64,000 bases of DNA from Sulfurospirillum sp. UCH001. Its GTDB lineage: Bacteria > Campylobacterota > Campylobacteria > Campylobacterales > Sulfurospirillaceae. Within the stretch, counting starts at the first letter, position 1. The number at the start of each line of letters is the position of its first letter. Location: positions 1,302,001 to 1,366,000 of the forward strand of contig NZ_AP014723.1 in NCBI RefSeq assembly GCF_001548035.1. The letters run 5' to 3'. The notes beneath the pieces are model-generated. The model searched no databases. It was not told where the DNA came from and saw only the letters and a list, made by a program, of their open reading frames with translations. Positions 18,008 through 25,871 of the stretch are shown one piece after another. The translations under genes and the position numbers were made by a program.

Positions 18008-19444
18008 ATGGAACAAATACTTTTAAGCATAGTTCATCTAGGTTTTATATTAGGGATAGGTTTTTATTTTATAACGGCTATGCAATGGTATAGTTACAGA
18101 GTGGAGCGTGTTTTATTTCACTATAATCGTTATGACTGGCATGCTTATTTCTTTGGATTGCCTCTTTTAGGGTATTATGCTTTAGAAGGCGCTTTGTTTT
18201 ATGGTTTTGTGATACTTTTTTTAATCTTGCTTTTTATATGGCACAGAAAGATGGACAAAAAGCTTGTTTGGACAAGTAGAATTAAACGCTTTTTTCTTTT
18301 TTTAGTTTTAGCAACACTGTTTCAAGATCTTCTATGTGGATTCTTCGCTTCGTGTTTAAAACTCGGTGTTATTATTCCTCTTGTGATTGCACAGATAATG
18401 AGCATGCTTTATGAAAAACTACTTTTTATGAGTTTTCAAAAAGAAGCACAAAAAAAACTCATGTCAAATCATGCGCTTAAAGTTGTTGCCATTACAGCAA
18501 GTTATGGAAAAACAAGTATTAAAAACTTTTTAGCACACATTCTTTCTACAAAATTGAATGTCTATAAAACACCCAGAAGTGTCAATACTTTAGGGGGTAT
18601 TGTTAAAGACATTAATGAATCTTTGCCTGCGTTATGCGATGTGTATATCGTCGAGGCAGGTGCGCGTGCGCGTGGTGATATTCATGAGATAGCACAATTT
18701 GCCAATCCTCACATTGCAATTGTTGGGTGCATCGGAGAACAGCATATAGAATATTTTAAAACCTTAGAAAATATTCGCAATACAAAAATGGAGCTGATAC
18801 ACTCTTCAAGGCTTGAAAAAGCTTTTGTGCATGAAAGTGCCCATATTAAGGGTACAGATACCATTCTTTCTTTTGGCGATGAATTAGGCGATGTTGAGTC
18901 AACATTACAAGGTCTTTCTTTTACCATGATGTTGGATGGTAAAAAAGAACATTTCCATTGTAACCTTTTGGGTGCTTTTAATGCTATCAATATTGCGGCA
19001 GCGATTCATGTCGCTCGAACTCTTGGCCTTAGTATAGAAGAAATTAAAGAAGCTGTAGCTACGCTCAAAGGTGTTGAACATCGTCTTCAAAAAATTGAGG
19101 CAGGTGGCAAACTGATTATTGATGATAGTTTCAATGGTAACCTAGAAGGTATGATTAGCTCCTATGCGTTAGTGGCAACTCATAGTGGTCGTAAAGTGAT
19201 TATTACTCCTGGCATTGTAGAAAGTACTGAAGAAGCCAATACGATACTTGCTAAAAAGATTGATGAAGTGTTTGACCTTGTCATTATTACAGGAAAAATG
19301 AATGTAAATATTTTAGATTTTTCTATCAAAAAAGCACAAAAAATTCTTCTAACAGATAAATCCAAGCTACAAGAGACCTTAGCTGAGTATACACATGCAG
19401 GAGATGTGATACTTTTTTCTAATGATGCACCAAGTTTTATCTAA
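18008..19444 (+). CDS. murF: Membrane-anchored MurF-like Mur ligase
   Basis: Residues 1-140 contain four or five hydrophobic segments in place of the usual soluble UDP-substrate domain. From about 155 the Mur ligase ATPase core follows: P-loop ITASYGKTS, NTLGGIVKDIN, GARARGDIHEIA, NAINIAAAIHVA and the C-terminal domain IIDDSFNGNLEGM. The likely reaction is adding D-Ala-D-Ala to the UDP-MurNAc-tripeptide, fitting ddl upstream. Campylobacter MurF is recalled to have this architecture. Whether another, soluble MurF exists cannot be seen here. Confidence 0.83.
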   Translation: MEQILLSIVHLGFILGIGFYFITAMQWYSYRVERVLFHYNRYDWHAYFFGLPLLGYYALEGALFYGFVILFLILLFIWHRKMDKKLVWTSRIKRFFLFLVLATLFQDLLCGFFASCLKLGVIIPLVIAQIMSMLYEKLLFMSFQKEAQKKLMSNHALKVVAITASYGKTSIKNFLAHILSTKLNVYKTPRSVNTLGGIVKDINESLPALCDVYIVEAGARARGDIHEIAQFANPHIAIVGCIGEQHIEYFKTLENIRNTKMELIHSSRLEKAFVHESAHIKGTDTILSFGDELGDVESTLQGLSFTMMLDGKKEHFHCNLLGAFNAINIAAAIHVARTLGLSIEEIKEAVATLKGVEHRLQKIEAGGKLIIDDSFNGNLEGMISSYALVATHSGRKVIITPGIVESTEEANTILAKKIDEVFDLVIITGKMNVNILDFSIKKAQKILLTDKSKLQETLAEYTHAGDVILFSNDAPSFI

Positions 19445-19514
19445 AAAAAATATTTTATTATACGAATGTTATACGATCTAAAGTATCATGAGGGACAAAT
19501 TTAAAAGGAGTGGG

Positions 19515-21623
19515 ATGAAAACGAAGAGTTTGTATATCTCATCGCTTGAACAAGCAGCGGGTAGTTTGATTGTTGCGATGGGTATTATGGAGCTGCTAAA
19601 AGGGCGGCTTGGTAAAGTGGCTTTTTTTCGTCCAGTCATCTTAGATACGACTGAGAAGGATAAAGATATTGCATTTATGCAAGAGTATTATGCTCTTAGT
19701 ATGAATGAGGAAGAGATGTATGGTTATACTGTGCATCAAGTTGAAAGTTTGATTGCTGAAAATAAATACAATGAAGTTTTGGAAAACCTCATTGATAAAT
19801 GCAAAATCTTAGAAAGTAAATATGATTTTGTTCTTATTGAAGGGCTTAATCAAGCTAATTTTTCGCAAACCCTCGATTTTGATATTAATCTCTCTATTGC
19901 TAAAAACCTTAGCAGTCCTTTTATTAGTATTCTCAAAGGTAAAAATAAAAGTGTTAAAGAGGTAATCGATGAGATTCATATTGAAGCAGAAGCGATTAAA
20001 GCTGCTGGCTGTCAACATTTTGCAACATTTGTCAATCGTTTAGGTGAAGCGGAGTTTGAAGAGTTAAAAATACTCAACAAACAAGAGCCATTGCATAATG
20101 CACCTATTTATTTCTTACCAGAAGTTCCAGAACTTGATACACCAACCGTTGCTGAAGTAAAAAAAGCGCTTGGATGTATGCATATTTATGGTGAAGAAAA
20201 AGACTTAAGACGTGTTGTGAAGCAAAGTAAAATTGCTGCAATGAAATTGGATAATTTTCTTGAGTATATTGAAGATGGTGATTTAGTCATCACTTCTGGA
20301 GATAGATCTGATATTATTGTTGGTTGTCTTAGTACGGTCTTCTCCAATAATTATCCTAACATTTCAGGTATTTTGTTGACTGCCGGTATGATGCCACACA
20401 AGTCTATCAATAAGCTCATTGCTGGTTTTAAAGATCTTTCGATTCCTATTTTAAGCGTAGAAGATGGTACCTTTAACACTGCTGTTAATGTTGCCAAAGT
20501 GCCAGCAAGAATTACGCCTCAAAGTGTGAGAAAAATTGCACTTGCAATGGGTCTTTTTTCGGCTAATGTAAATGTCTCAGAAATAGAGCAATCAATCAAT
20601 ACAGAGTCTTCAACAAGCTCTATTACTCCTATTATGTTCGAATATGCACTTTTTGAACGTGCTCGAAAAAAACGTAAGAAAATTGTACTTCCAGAAAGTA
20701 ATGATGAGCGAATTTTGCGTGCAACAGAAATTTTGTTACGCCGTGATGTTGCTGATATTATTCTTTTAGGTGTTGAAGATGAAGTTCGACAAAAGAGTGC
20801 AAGCCTTGGTCTTGATATTAGTAAGGCAACTATTATTGATCCATTATCATCACCATTGATGGAAGAATTCGTAACATCTTTCTATGAAATGCGTAAAGCT
20901 AAAGGATTAGCGCTAGATGTAGCACGTGATAGTATGATGATGAAAAACTATTTTGGTACGATGATGGTTTATTCTGGTTATGCTGATGGTATGGTCTCAG
21001 GTGCCATTCATACGACGCAAGAAACTATTCGTCCTGCGCTTCAAATCATTAAAACAAAACCGGGTATTTCTATCGTTTCAAGTCTCTTCTTTATGTGTTT
21101 AGAGACTAAAGTTCTTGTGTATGGAGATTGTGCCGTTAACCAAGATCCAAACGCAGAAGAACTAGCGCAAATCGCTATTTCATCAGCTGATACTGCTAAG
21201 ATGTTTGGTATTGAGCCAAAAATTGCAATGCTCTCTTATTCGACAGGAGATTCTGGTAAAGGCGAAGAGGTTGAAAAAGTCAGACTTGCGACAAAAATCG
21301 TTAAAGAGACGCGTCCTGATCTTCTCGTTGAAGGACCTATCCAATACGATGCTGCTATTGATCCAACTGTTGCAAAAACCAAATTACCTAACAGTAAAGT
21401 AGCTGGTGAAGCAACCATCTTTATTTTCCCAGACCTCAATACGGGCAATAATACCTATAAAGCAGTTCAAAGAAGCTCTGGAGCTGTGGCAATTGGACCT
21501 GTTCTTCAAGGGTTACGTAAACCAGTGAATGACCTCAGTCGTGGTTGTTTAGTTCCTGATATTGTCAATACTGTAGCTATTACTGCGATTCAAGCACAAA
21601 CCAACGATGGAGCAAATAAGTGA
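19515..21623 (+). CDS. pta: Phosphate acetyltransferase (long form)
   Basis: Converts acetyl-CoA and phosphate to acetyl phosphate. About 702 residues with three parts: an N-terminal dethiobiotin-synthetase-like P-loop domain (1-220), a DRTGG domain (about 220-340), and the C-terminal PTA/PTB catalytic domain from about 365 (KIVLPESNDERILRA, GMVSGAIHTT, MLSYSTGDSGKG). ATG at 19515 was chosen because AAAAGGAG lies just before it; an ATG at 19488 would add nine residues. It overlaps the ackA start by four bases. Confidence 0.94.
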   Translation: MKTKSLYISSLEQAAGSLIVAMGIMELLKGRLGKVAFFRPVILDTTEKDKDIAFMQEYYALSMNEEEMYGYTVHQVESLIAENKYNEVLENLIDKCKILESKYDFVLIEGLNQANFSQTLDFDINLSIAKNLSSPFISILKGKNKSVKEVIDEIHIEAEAIKAAGCQHFATFVNRLGEAEFEELKILNKQEPLHNAPIYFLPEVPELDTPTVAEVKKALGCMHIYGEEKDLRRVVKQSKIAAMKLDNFLEYIEDGDLVITSGDRSDIIVGCLSTVFSNNYPNISGILLTAGMMPHKSINKLIAGFKDLSIPILSVEDGTFNTAVNVAKVPARITPQSVRKIALAMGLFSANVNVSEIEQSINTESSTSSITPIMFEYALFERARKKRKKIVLPESNDERILRATEILLRRDVADIILLGVEDEVRQKSASLGLDISKATIIDPLSSPLMEEFVTSFYEMRKAKGLALDVARDSMMMKNYFGTMMVYSGYADGMVSGAIHTTQETIRPALQIIKTKPGISIVSSLFFMCLETKVLVYGDCAVNQDPNAEELAQIAISSADTAKMFGIEPKIAMLSYSTGDSGKGEEVEKVRLATKIVKETRPDLLVEGPIQYDAAIDPTVAKTKLPNSKVAGEATIFIFPDLNTGNNTYKAVQRSSGAVAIGPVLQGLRKPVNDLSRGCLVPDIVNTVAITAIQAQTNDGANK

Positions 21624-22834
21624 AAATTTTAGTCTTAAATGCAGGTAGTTCTTCCGTAAAATACCAACTCTTTAATATGACTAATAATGCTGTGTTAGCC
21701 AGTGGTATTATTGAACAAATTGGCGAAAAAGAGTCAATGGCTAAAATTAAATACAAAGATAGCAATGATGTTGAACAGAAAAAAGAAGAAAAATGTTCCA
21801 TCAAAGATCATGATGAGGCTTTGAAATGGATGAGTGAAGCCTTAATTCAATCAGGTGTGATTCATGATCTTAATGAACTCGATGGTATAGGTCATCGTGT
21901 TGTTCAAGGTGGCGCTTCTTTTCAAGAACCTGCTATGGTCAATGAGTACGTTATGTCTGAAATTGAACGTCTCATTCCTCTTGGACCACTACACAACCCA
22001 GGACATTTAGCTGGAATGAAAGTATCTGTACACCAAAGCCCAAATGTTCCTCAAGTAGCAGTTTTTGATACAGCGTTTCACTCGACGTTGCCAAAATATG
22101 CTTATATGTACGCTATCCCTTATAAATATTATGAGGATTTACGTATTCGCCGTTATGGATTTCATGGAACGTCCCATTATTATGTAACAAAAGAAGCAGC
22201 TAAATATTTAAAAAAAGAGATGAATACACTCAATGCTATCACTCTTCATTTAGGTAATGGTGCAAGTGTTACAGCAATTGAAAATGGTAAAAGTGTAGAT
22301 ACTTCTATGGGCTTAACACCGTTAGAAGGTTTAGTTATGGGAACGCGCAGTGGCGATCTTGATCCAGCAATCCTTTTCTATCTTGCTCGTAAATGTGGGC
22401 TTGGTATTGATGAATTGGATAAAATGCTCAATAAAGAGAGTGGACTCAAAGGTATATGTGGCAACAATGATATGCGTGAAATTATGCGCATGTCAGAAGA
22501 GGGTGATGAAAAAGCCACATTAGCTCGTGAAATGTTCATTTATCGCTTAAAAAAATATATCGGTTCATACAGTGCTGTTCTTGGACGTGTTGATTGTATT
22601 GTTTTTACAGGTGGTATTGGTGAAAATGATAGTGGTGTACGTCTAAAAGCTTGCGAGAATTTAGAAAATTTAGGGATTAAAATTGACCCGAAATTGAATG
22701 AAATGCACTCAAGTGAAATTATGCAGATTAGTACACCTGAGAGTAAAGTCAAAGTTTTAGTTATTCCAACAAATGAAGAACTAGAAATTGCTATTGAAAC
22801 GTTGGAAATGATTGAAGCACACCATACAAAATAA
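21620..22834 (+). CDS. ackA: Acetate kinase
   Basis: Makes ATP and acetate from acetyl phosphate, or the reverse for acetate uptake. The 404 residues show the family signatures LVLNAGSSSVKYQLF, FHGTSHYYV, LHLGNGASVTAI and GLVMGTRSGDLDP, plus VFTGGIGEN. It starts with GTG, overlapping the pta stop, so the two enzymes of the pathway are translationally coupled. A long perfect hairpin follows. Confidence 0.96.
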   Translation: MKILVLNAGSSSVKYQLFNMTNNAVLASGIIEQIGEKESMAKIKYKDSNDVEQKKEEKCSIKDHDEALKWMSEALIQSGVIHDLNELDGIGHRVVQGGASFQEPAMVNEYVMSEIERLIPLGPLHNPGHLAGMKVSVHQSPNVPQVAVFDTAFHSTLPKYAYMYAIPYKYYEDLRIRRYGFHGTSHYYVTKEAAKYLKKEMNTLNAITLHLGNGASVTAIENGKSVDTSMGLTPLEGLVMGTRSGDLDPAILFYLARKCGLGIDELDKMLNKESGLKGICGNNDMREIMRMSEEGDEKATLAREMFIYRLKKYIGSYSAVLGRVDCIVFTGGIGENDSGVRLKACENLENLGIKIDPKLNEMHSSEIMQISTPESKVKVLVIPTNEELEIAIETLEMIEAHHTK

Positions 22835-22845
22835 GTATGCTTGAA

Positions 22846-22874
22846 GACATGTAGAGAAAAGTTCTCTACATGTC
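22846..22874. terminator. Bidirectional terminator between ackA and the YqeY gene
   Basis: Perfect 13-bp inverted repeat GACATGTAGAGAA/TTCTCTACATGTC with a 3-base loop, between convergent stops at 22834 and 22877. The flanking T-run is weak, but stem length and placement fit a shared terminator. Confidence 0.75.
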
Positions 22875-22876
22875 AT

Positions 22877-23323
22877 TTACGATAAAAGTTCTTTTGCAAT
22901 CGTATTGATTCGTTTTCCATCAGCAACACCTTCGCATTCAGCAAGAACACTACCCATAATTTTACCAATCTCTTTAAGAGATGTTGCACCACTTAATTCT
23001 ATGTGTTTTTGAATAATAGCTTTAAGAGCTTCATCACTGAGTTGTTGTGGTAAGTATGATTTCAAAATAGCTGCTTCTGCAACTTCTTTATCATATAAAT
23101 CAATGCGACCAGCCTCTTTGAATGCTGTAGCTGCATCATCACGTTGTTTAAGTGATTTTTGGATGATTTTTAAAATATCAGAATCACTCAGTTCTTTACG
23201 CTCGTCGACTTCAATTTGTTTAAGTGCGCTCATTAAAAAACGAATAGCATCACGTTTGAAGTTGTCTTTATTTTTCATAGCATCTTTAAGGTCATCTTGA
23301 AGTTTCATTTTGAGTTGTGACAT
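22877..23323 (-). CDS. GatB/YqeY domain-containing protein
   Basis: 148-residue stand-alone YqeY domain, related to the C-terminal tRNA-binding part of GatB. Family features are the N-terminal AMKNKDNFKRDAIRFLMSALK, the acidic middle IIQKSLKQRDDAA and the end GSVLAECEGVADGKRI. A role in tRNA-dependent amidation or quality control is assumed from the family, not shown. It is divergent from flgH. Confidence 0.9.
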   Translation of the reverse strand: MSQLKMKLQDDLKDAMKNKDNFKRDAIRFLMSALKQIEVDERKELSDSDILKIIQKSLKQRDDAATAFKEAGRIDLYDKEVAEAAILKSYLPQQLSDEALKAIIQKHIELSGATSLKEIGKIMGSVLAECEGVADGKRINTIAKELLS

Positions 23324-23330
23324 GTGTTTC

Positions 23331-23350
23331 CTTGGAGCTTAATTTGCTTT
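23331..23350 (+). promoter_or_regulatory. Sigma-54 (RpoN) promoter of flgH
   Basis: GG at 23334-23335 and GC at 23346-23347 with exactly 10 bases between, in the context CTTGGAGC...TTTGCTTT, close to the Campylobacter sigma-54 consensus. The predicted start is about 23358, 46 bases before the flgH ATG. rpoN is encoded at 40921. Confidence 0.72.
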
Positions 23351-23369
23351 AGAGAGGAGTATTTTATAG

Positions 23370-23375
23370 TATAAT
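23370..23375 (+). promoter_or_regulatory. Possible sigma-70 -10 element of flgH
   Basis: A perfect TATAAT lies 29 bases before the flgH ATG and just downstream of the sigma-54 site. Campylobacterota housekeeping promoters depend mostly on the -10 box, so this could give a second, basal transcript. In AT-rich DNA a chance match is also possible. Confidence 0.4.
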
Positions 23376-23403
23376 GGTAAAAAATAGAATAAAATGGAGT
23401 TAT

Positions 23404-24111
23404 ATGAGAGTTTTTGCATGTAGCTTTGTGGCAGTTTTAGTTTTAGCAGGGTGTTCAGTACATCCAGCCGATCCAAAAATTAGCATGAAAGCACCTGTTT
23501 ATGTTGATGAAACACCTTCTAAAGTAAATGAAACGATGGCTCCTAACCCTGGTAGTCTTTTTGGACAAGGAGATAACCCATTATTTTCTGACCTTAAAGC
23601 AATGCATCTTAATGATGTCGTTACTGTTACTATTACAGAAAAAACAGCACAATCGTCAACAGGTAAAAAAGCTTTAACAAAACAAAGTTCAGATTCTCTT
23701 GGTGCAGGTATCACAACAGCAGCAGGAGGAGGCGTTTTAGGAGCAGTTGCAAAAAACTTAAATGAAGTTGGCAATATAGGCTTCACAACAGGTTCTAATA
23801 ATGCATTTACAGGAAATGGTAGTAATACACGTAACGAAACATTTACAACGACTATTTCAGCACGTATTATTAAAATTCTTAATAACGGCCATTATTTTAT
23901 TGAAGGAAGTCGTGAGCTTCTTATTAATGGAGAAAAACAGATTATTCAAGTGAGTGGCGTTATTCGTCCATACGATATTGATAAAAACAACAATATTGAC
24001 TCTAAGTATATTGCAGATGCAAAAATCTTATATAAAACAGAAGGCGATATTGATCAAACAACAACCAAACCATGGGGTGCCAAATTTATGGAAACCATTT
24101 GGCCATTTTAA
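23404..24111 (+). CDS. flgH: Flagellar L-ring lipoprotein FlgH
   Basis: Outer-membrane ring protein of the flagellar basal body. From the ATG at 23404 (GGAG upstream) the product begins with a lipoprotein signal whose lipobox LAGC puts the lipidated Cys at residue 17. The FlgH core follows: NPLFSDLKAMHLNDVVTVTI, ETFTTTISARII, and GHYFIEGSRELLINGEKQII near the C-terminus. The product has about 235 residues, normal for the family. An upstream ATG at 23374 would spoil the signal peptide. No flgI is adjacent. Confidence 0.94.
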   Translation: MRVFACSFVAVLVLAGCSVHPADPKISMKAPVYVDETPSKVNETMAPNPGSLFGQGDNPLFSDLKAMHLNDVVTVTITEKTAQSSTGKKALTKQSSDSLGAGITTAAGGGVLGAVAKNLNEVGNIGFTTGSNNAFTGNGSNTRNETFTTTISARIIKILNNGHYFIEGSRELLINGEKQIIQVSGVIRPYDIDKNNNIDSKYIADAKILYKTEGDIDQTTTKPWGAKFMETIWPF

Positions 24112-24135
24112 TGTATTTATTGTAAAGGATAGTTA

Positions 24136-24579
24136 TTGGAAAACGTTAATCAACCTAAATTTATCGAAAGAGATAAAATTTTTAAAGCAAAAGATATTAT
24201 TGTTCCTCTCAAATATTTTGGAGCAAGCTTTGATAAATTAAAAACAAATGCCCCTGAGCGTGCACGTGCTATTGTCTTAGGTTATAAAGCATGGAAACTA
24301 GGTTTAAATGAAACACAACTACGTTCTGTAATTGAGCGCAAAGTTGATGATAAAGAAATTATTGAAGTGTTAGGATACAAAGAAAAGAAGAGTATTCGTA
24401 GCTGGAGTATTTATACAAAAGTGAAAGAAGATGATTACCGAGTTAAAGTAGAGCGCTTATGGTGTAAAAAATTAGGTGCTTTATGTTTAATTGGAAAATT
24501 TGGCCAAAAAGAGCTCATTGAGCTTGCAAAAGACAAATTTAAAGAAAATTTGGATTGTACAATTCCTAAAGAGTTTTAA
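24136..24579 (+). CDS. Conserved hypothetical protein downstream of flgH
   Basis: 147 residues, Lys/Glu-rich, soluble, with no signal peptide or recognised motif. It starts at TTG 24136, five bases after AAAGGAT, and is 24 bases from the flgH stop with no terminator between, so it likely shares the flgH promoters. Two cysteines (around 110 and 117, LWCKKLGALC) stand out. A flagellar or motility link is only inferred from position. Confidence 0.7.
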   Translation: MENVNQPKFIERDKIFKAKDIIVPLKYFGASFDKLKTNAPERARAIVLGYKAWKLGLNETQLRSVIERKVDDKEIIEVLGYKEKKSIRSWSIYTKVKEDDYRVKVERLWCKKLGALCLIGKFGQKELIELAKDKFKENLDCTIPKEF

Positions 24580-24585
24580 TAATTG

Positions 24586-24619
24586 ACTTTGCCTTATGCA
24601 TAAAAACATAAGGCAAAGT
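24586..24619. terminator. Bidirectional terminator between the flgH operon and the Cts/MSHA-like locus
   Basis: Perfect 13-bp inverted repeat ACTTTGCCTTATG/CATAAGGCAAAGT with an 8-base loop, between the convergent stops at 24579 and 24630. Confidence 0.78.
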
Positions 24620-24629
24620 ACCTTATTAC

Positions 24630-25871
24630 TTACGTTTTGACAGCTTTTGCCATATCCCACATTGGCATAAAAATTCCAAGTGCCATTAATAGAACCATAG
24701 CGGCGATAAAACCTAATAAAATAGGCTCAATATAACTAGCGATATTATCAATAATTTGGCTAAAGCGTGATTTGTAATAAAGTGTGACTTTCTCAAGCAT
24801 TTTATCGAGTGTACCACTTTGCTCACCTGCTTGTATCATTTGTATGAGCATACCTTCGAAGAGTTCGGTATCACGAAAAGATTCCGTGAGAGAAATACCT
24901 CTTTGAACAGAAATTTTAACAGCAGAAAGCTTTTTTTTAAGATGCGTATTGTCAAGAGTCAATAAGGCTGTATCTAAGGCATCGGCAATAGGAATACCTG
25001 CACGAATTAATTCTGTAAAAACAAGGCAAAAACGACTAAGCGTAGCATAGAAAATAATATCGCCAATGAGATAAAGTTTTAGAATATATTGATCGTATTG
25101 CTTTTTAAATTCTTCATTGTTGTTCAGCATATACTGGAATAGTATAATGATTGCAGCAATAGCAGCGAGAAGATAAAGACCATAGTTGTTGATCAGATTT
25201 TCCATAAGAAGAAGTATTCTTGTTGGAAGTGGAAGTTCTGCTTTAAATTGTGTAAAAATATCTTTGAATTTTGGTACAACATAAATCATAAGAATAGAAA
25301 AAGCAATAGCGATAGCAACAACAACGGTAAGAGGGTAACGCATTGCTTTTTTAAATTTTTGTCTATTTTCTTCTATTTCATCGAGAATCTCAGCTAATTT
25401 TTCCAAAGACTCTGCCATATTTCCAGTACTCTCGCCAAGTTCTACCAAAGCGATAGTAACATCACCTACTTTATCTCGGTAACTCATAAGTGACTGTGTT
25501 AGACTTAGGCCAGAGTTTAAATCATCATTAACACTTTTAAAAATCTCTTTTAGTGTTTTATCGACTGTAGCGTTTGCAACCTCTTTAACACTATCATGGA
25601 TTGAAATACCAGCATTGGTCATAACACTTAATTGCCTAATAGCTGCTATAAGGTTCGGCATTTTTATTTTTTTACGAAAGAGGGCACCTAAAAGTTGCGA
25701 TTTTAATTCACTAAGCTGATCTTCAAGTGGTGCAGAAGTCTCTTTAACATTTAAAATAACGCCTGGTATTTTAACTTTTGCAATGGCTATTGCATCACTT
25801 CTATTAGGTGATTTAACAATTGTTTTTGTTTTTTGGCCTTTAAAAAGGTAGTTCACTTCGAAGTATTTCAT
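24630..25871 (-). CDS. ctsF: Type II secretion/type IV pilus inner-membrane platform protein (GspF/PilC/MshG-like, CtsF)
   Basis: 413-residue polytopic platform protein that couples the assembly ATPase to pseudopilin assembly. Two T2SSF repeats are seen (about 70-190 and 270-395; FTELIRAGIPIADAL, AGEQSGTLDKMLEKV) with three hydrophobic segments near 175, 225 and 385. It overlaps the ATPase gene by four bases. Placement after the ATPase is as in ctsE-ctsF of Campylobacter jejuni and mshE-mshG of Vibrio. The family is sure; the role in DNA uptake is by analogy. Confidence 0.88.
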   Translation of the reverse strand: MKYFEVNYLFKGQKTKTIVKSPNRSDAIAIAKVKIPGVILNVKETSAPLEDQLSELKSQLLGALFRKKIKMPNLIAAIRQLSVMTNAGISIHDSVKEVANATVDKTLKEIFKSVNDDLNSGLSLTQSLMSYRDKVGDVTIALVELGESTGNMAESLEKLAEILDEIEENRQKFKKAMRYPLTVVVAIAIAFSILMIYVVPKFKDIFTQFKAELPLPTRILLLMENLINNYGLYLLAAIAAIIILFQYMLNNNEEFKKQYDQYILKLYLIGDIIFYATLSRFCLVFTELIRAGIPIADALDTALLTLDNTHLKKKLSAVKISVQRGISLTESFRDTELFEGMLIQMIQAGEQSGTLDKMLEKVTLYYKSRFSQIIDNIASYIEPILLGFIAAMVLLMALGIFMPMWDMAKAVKT

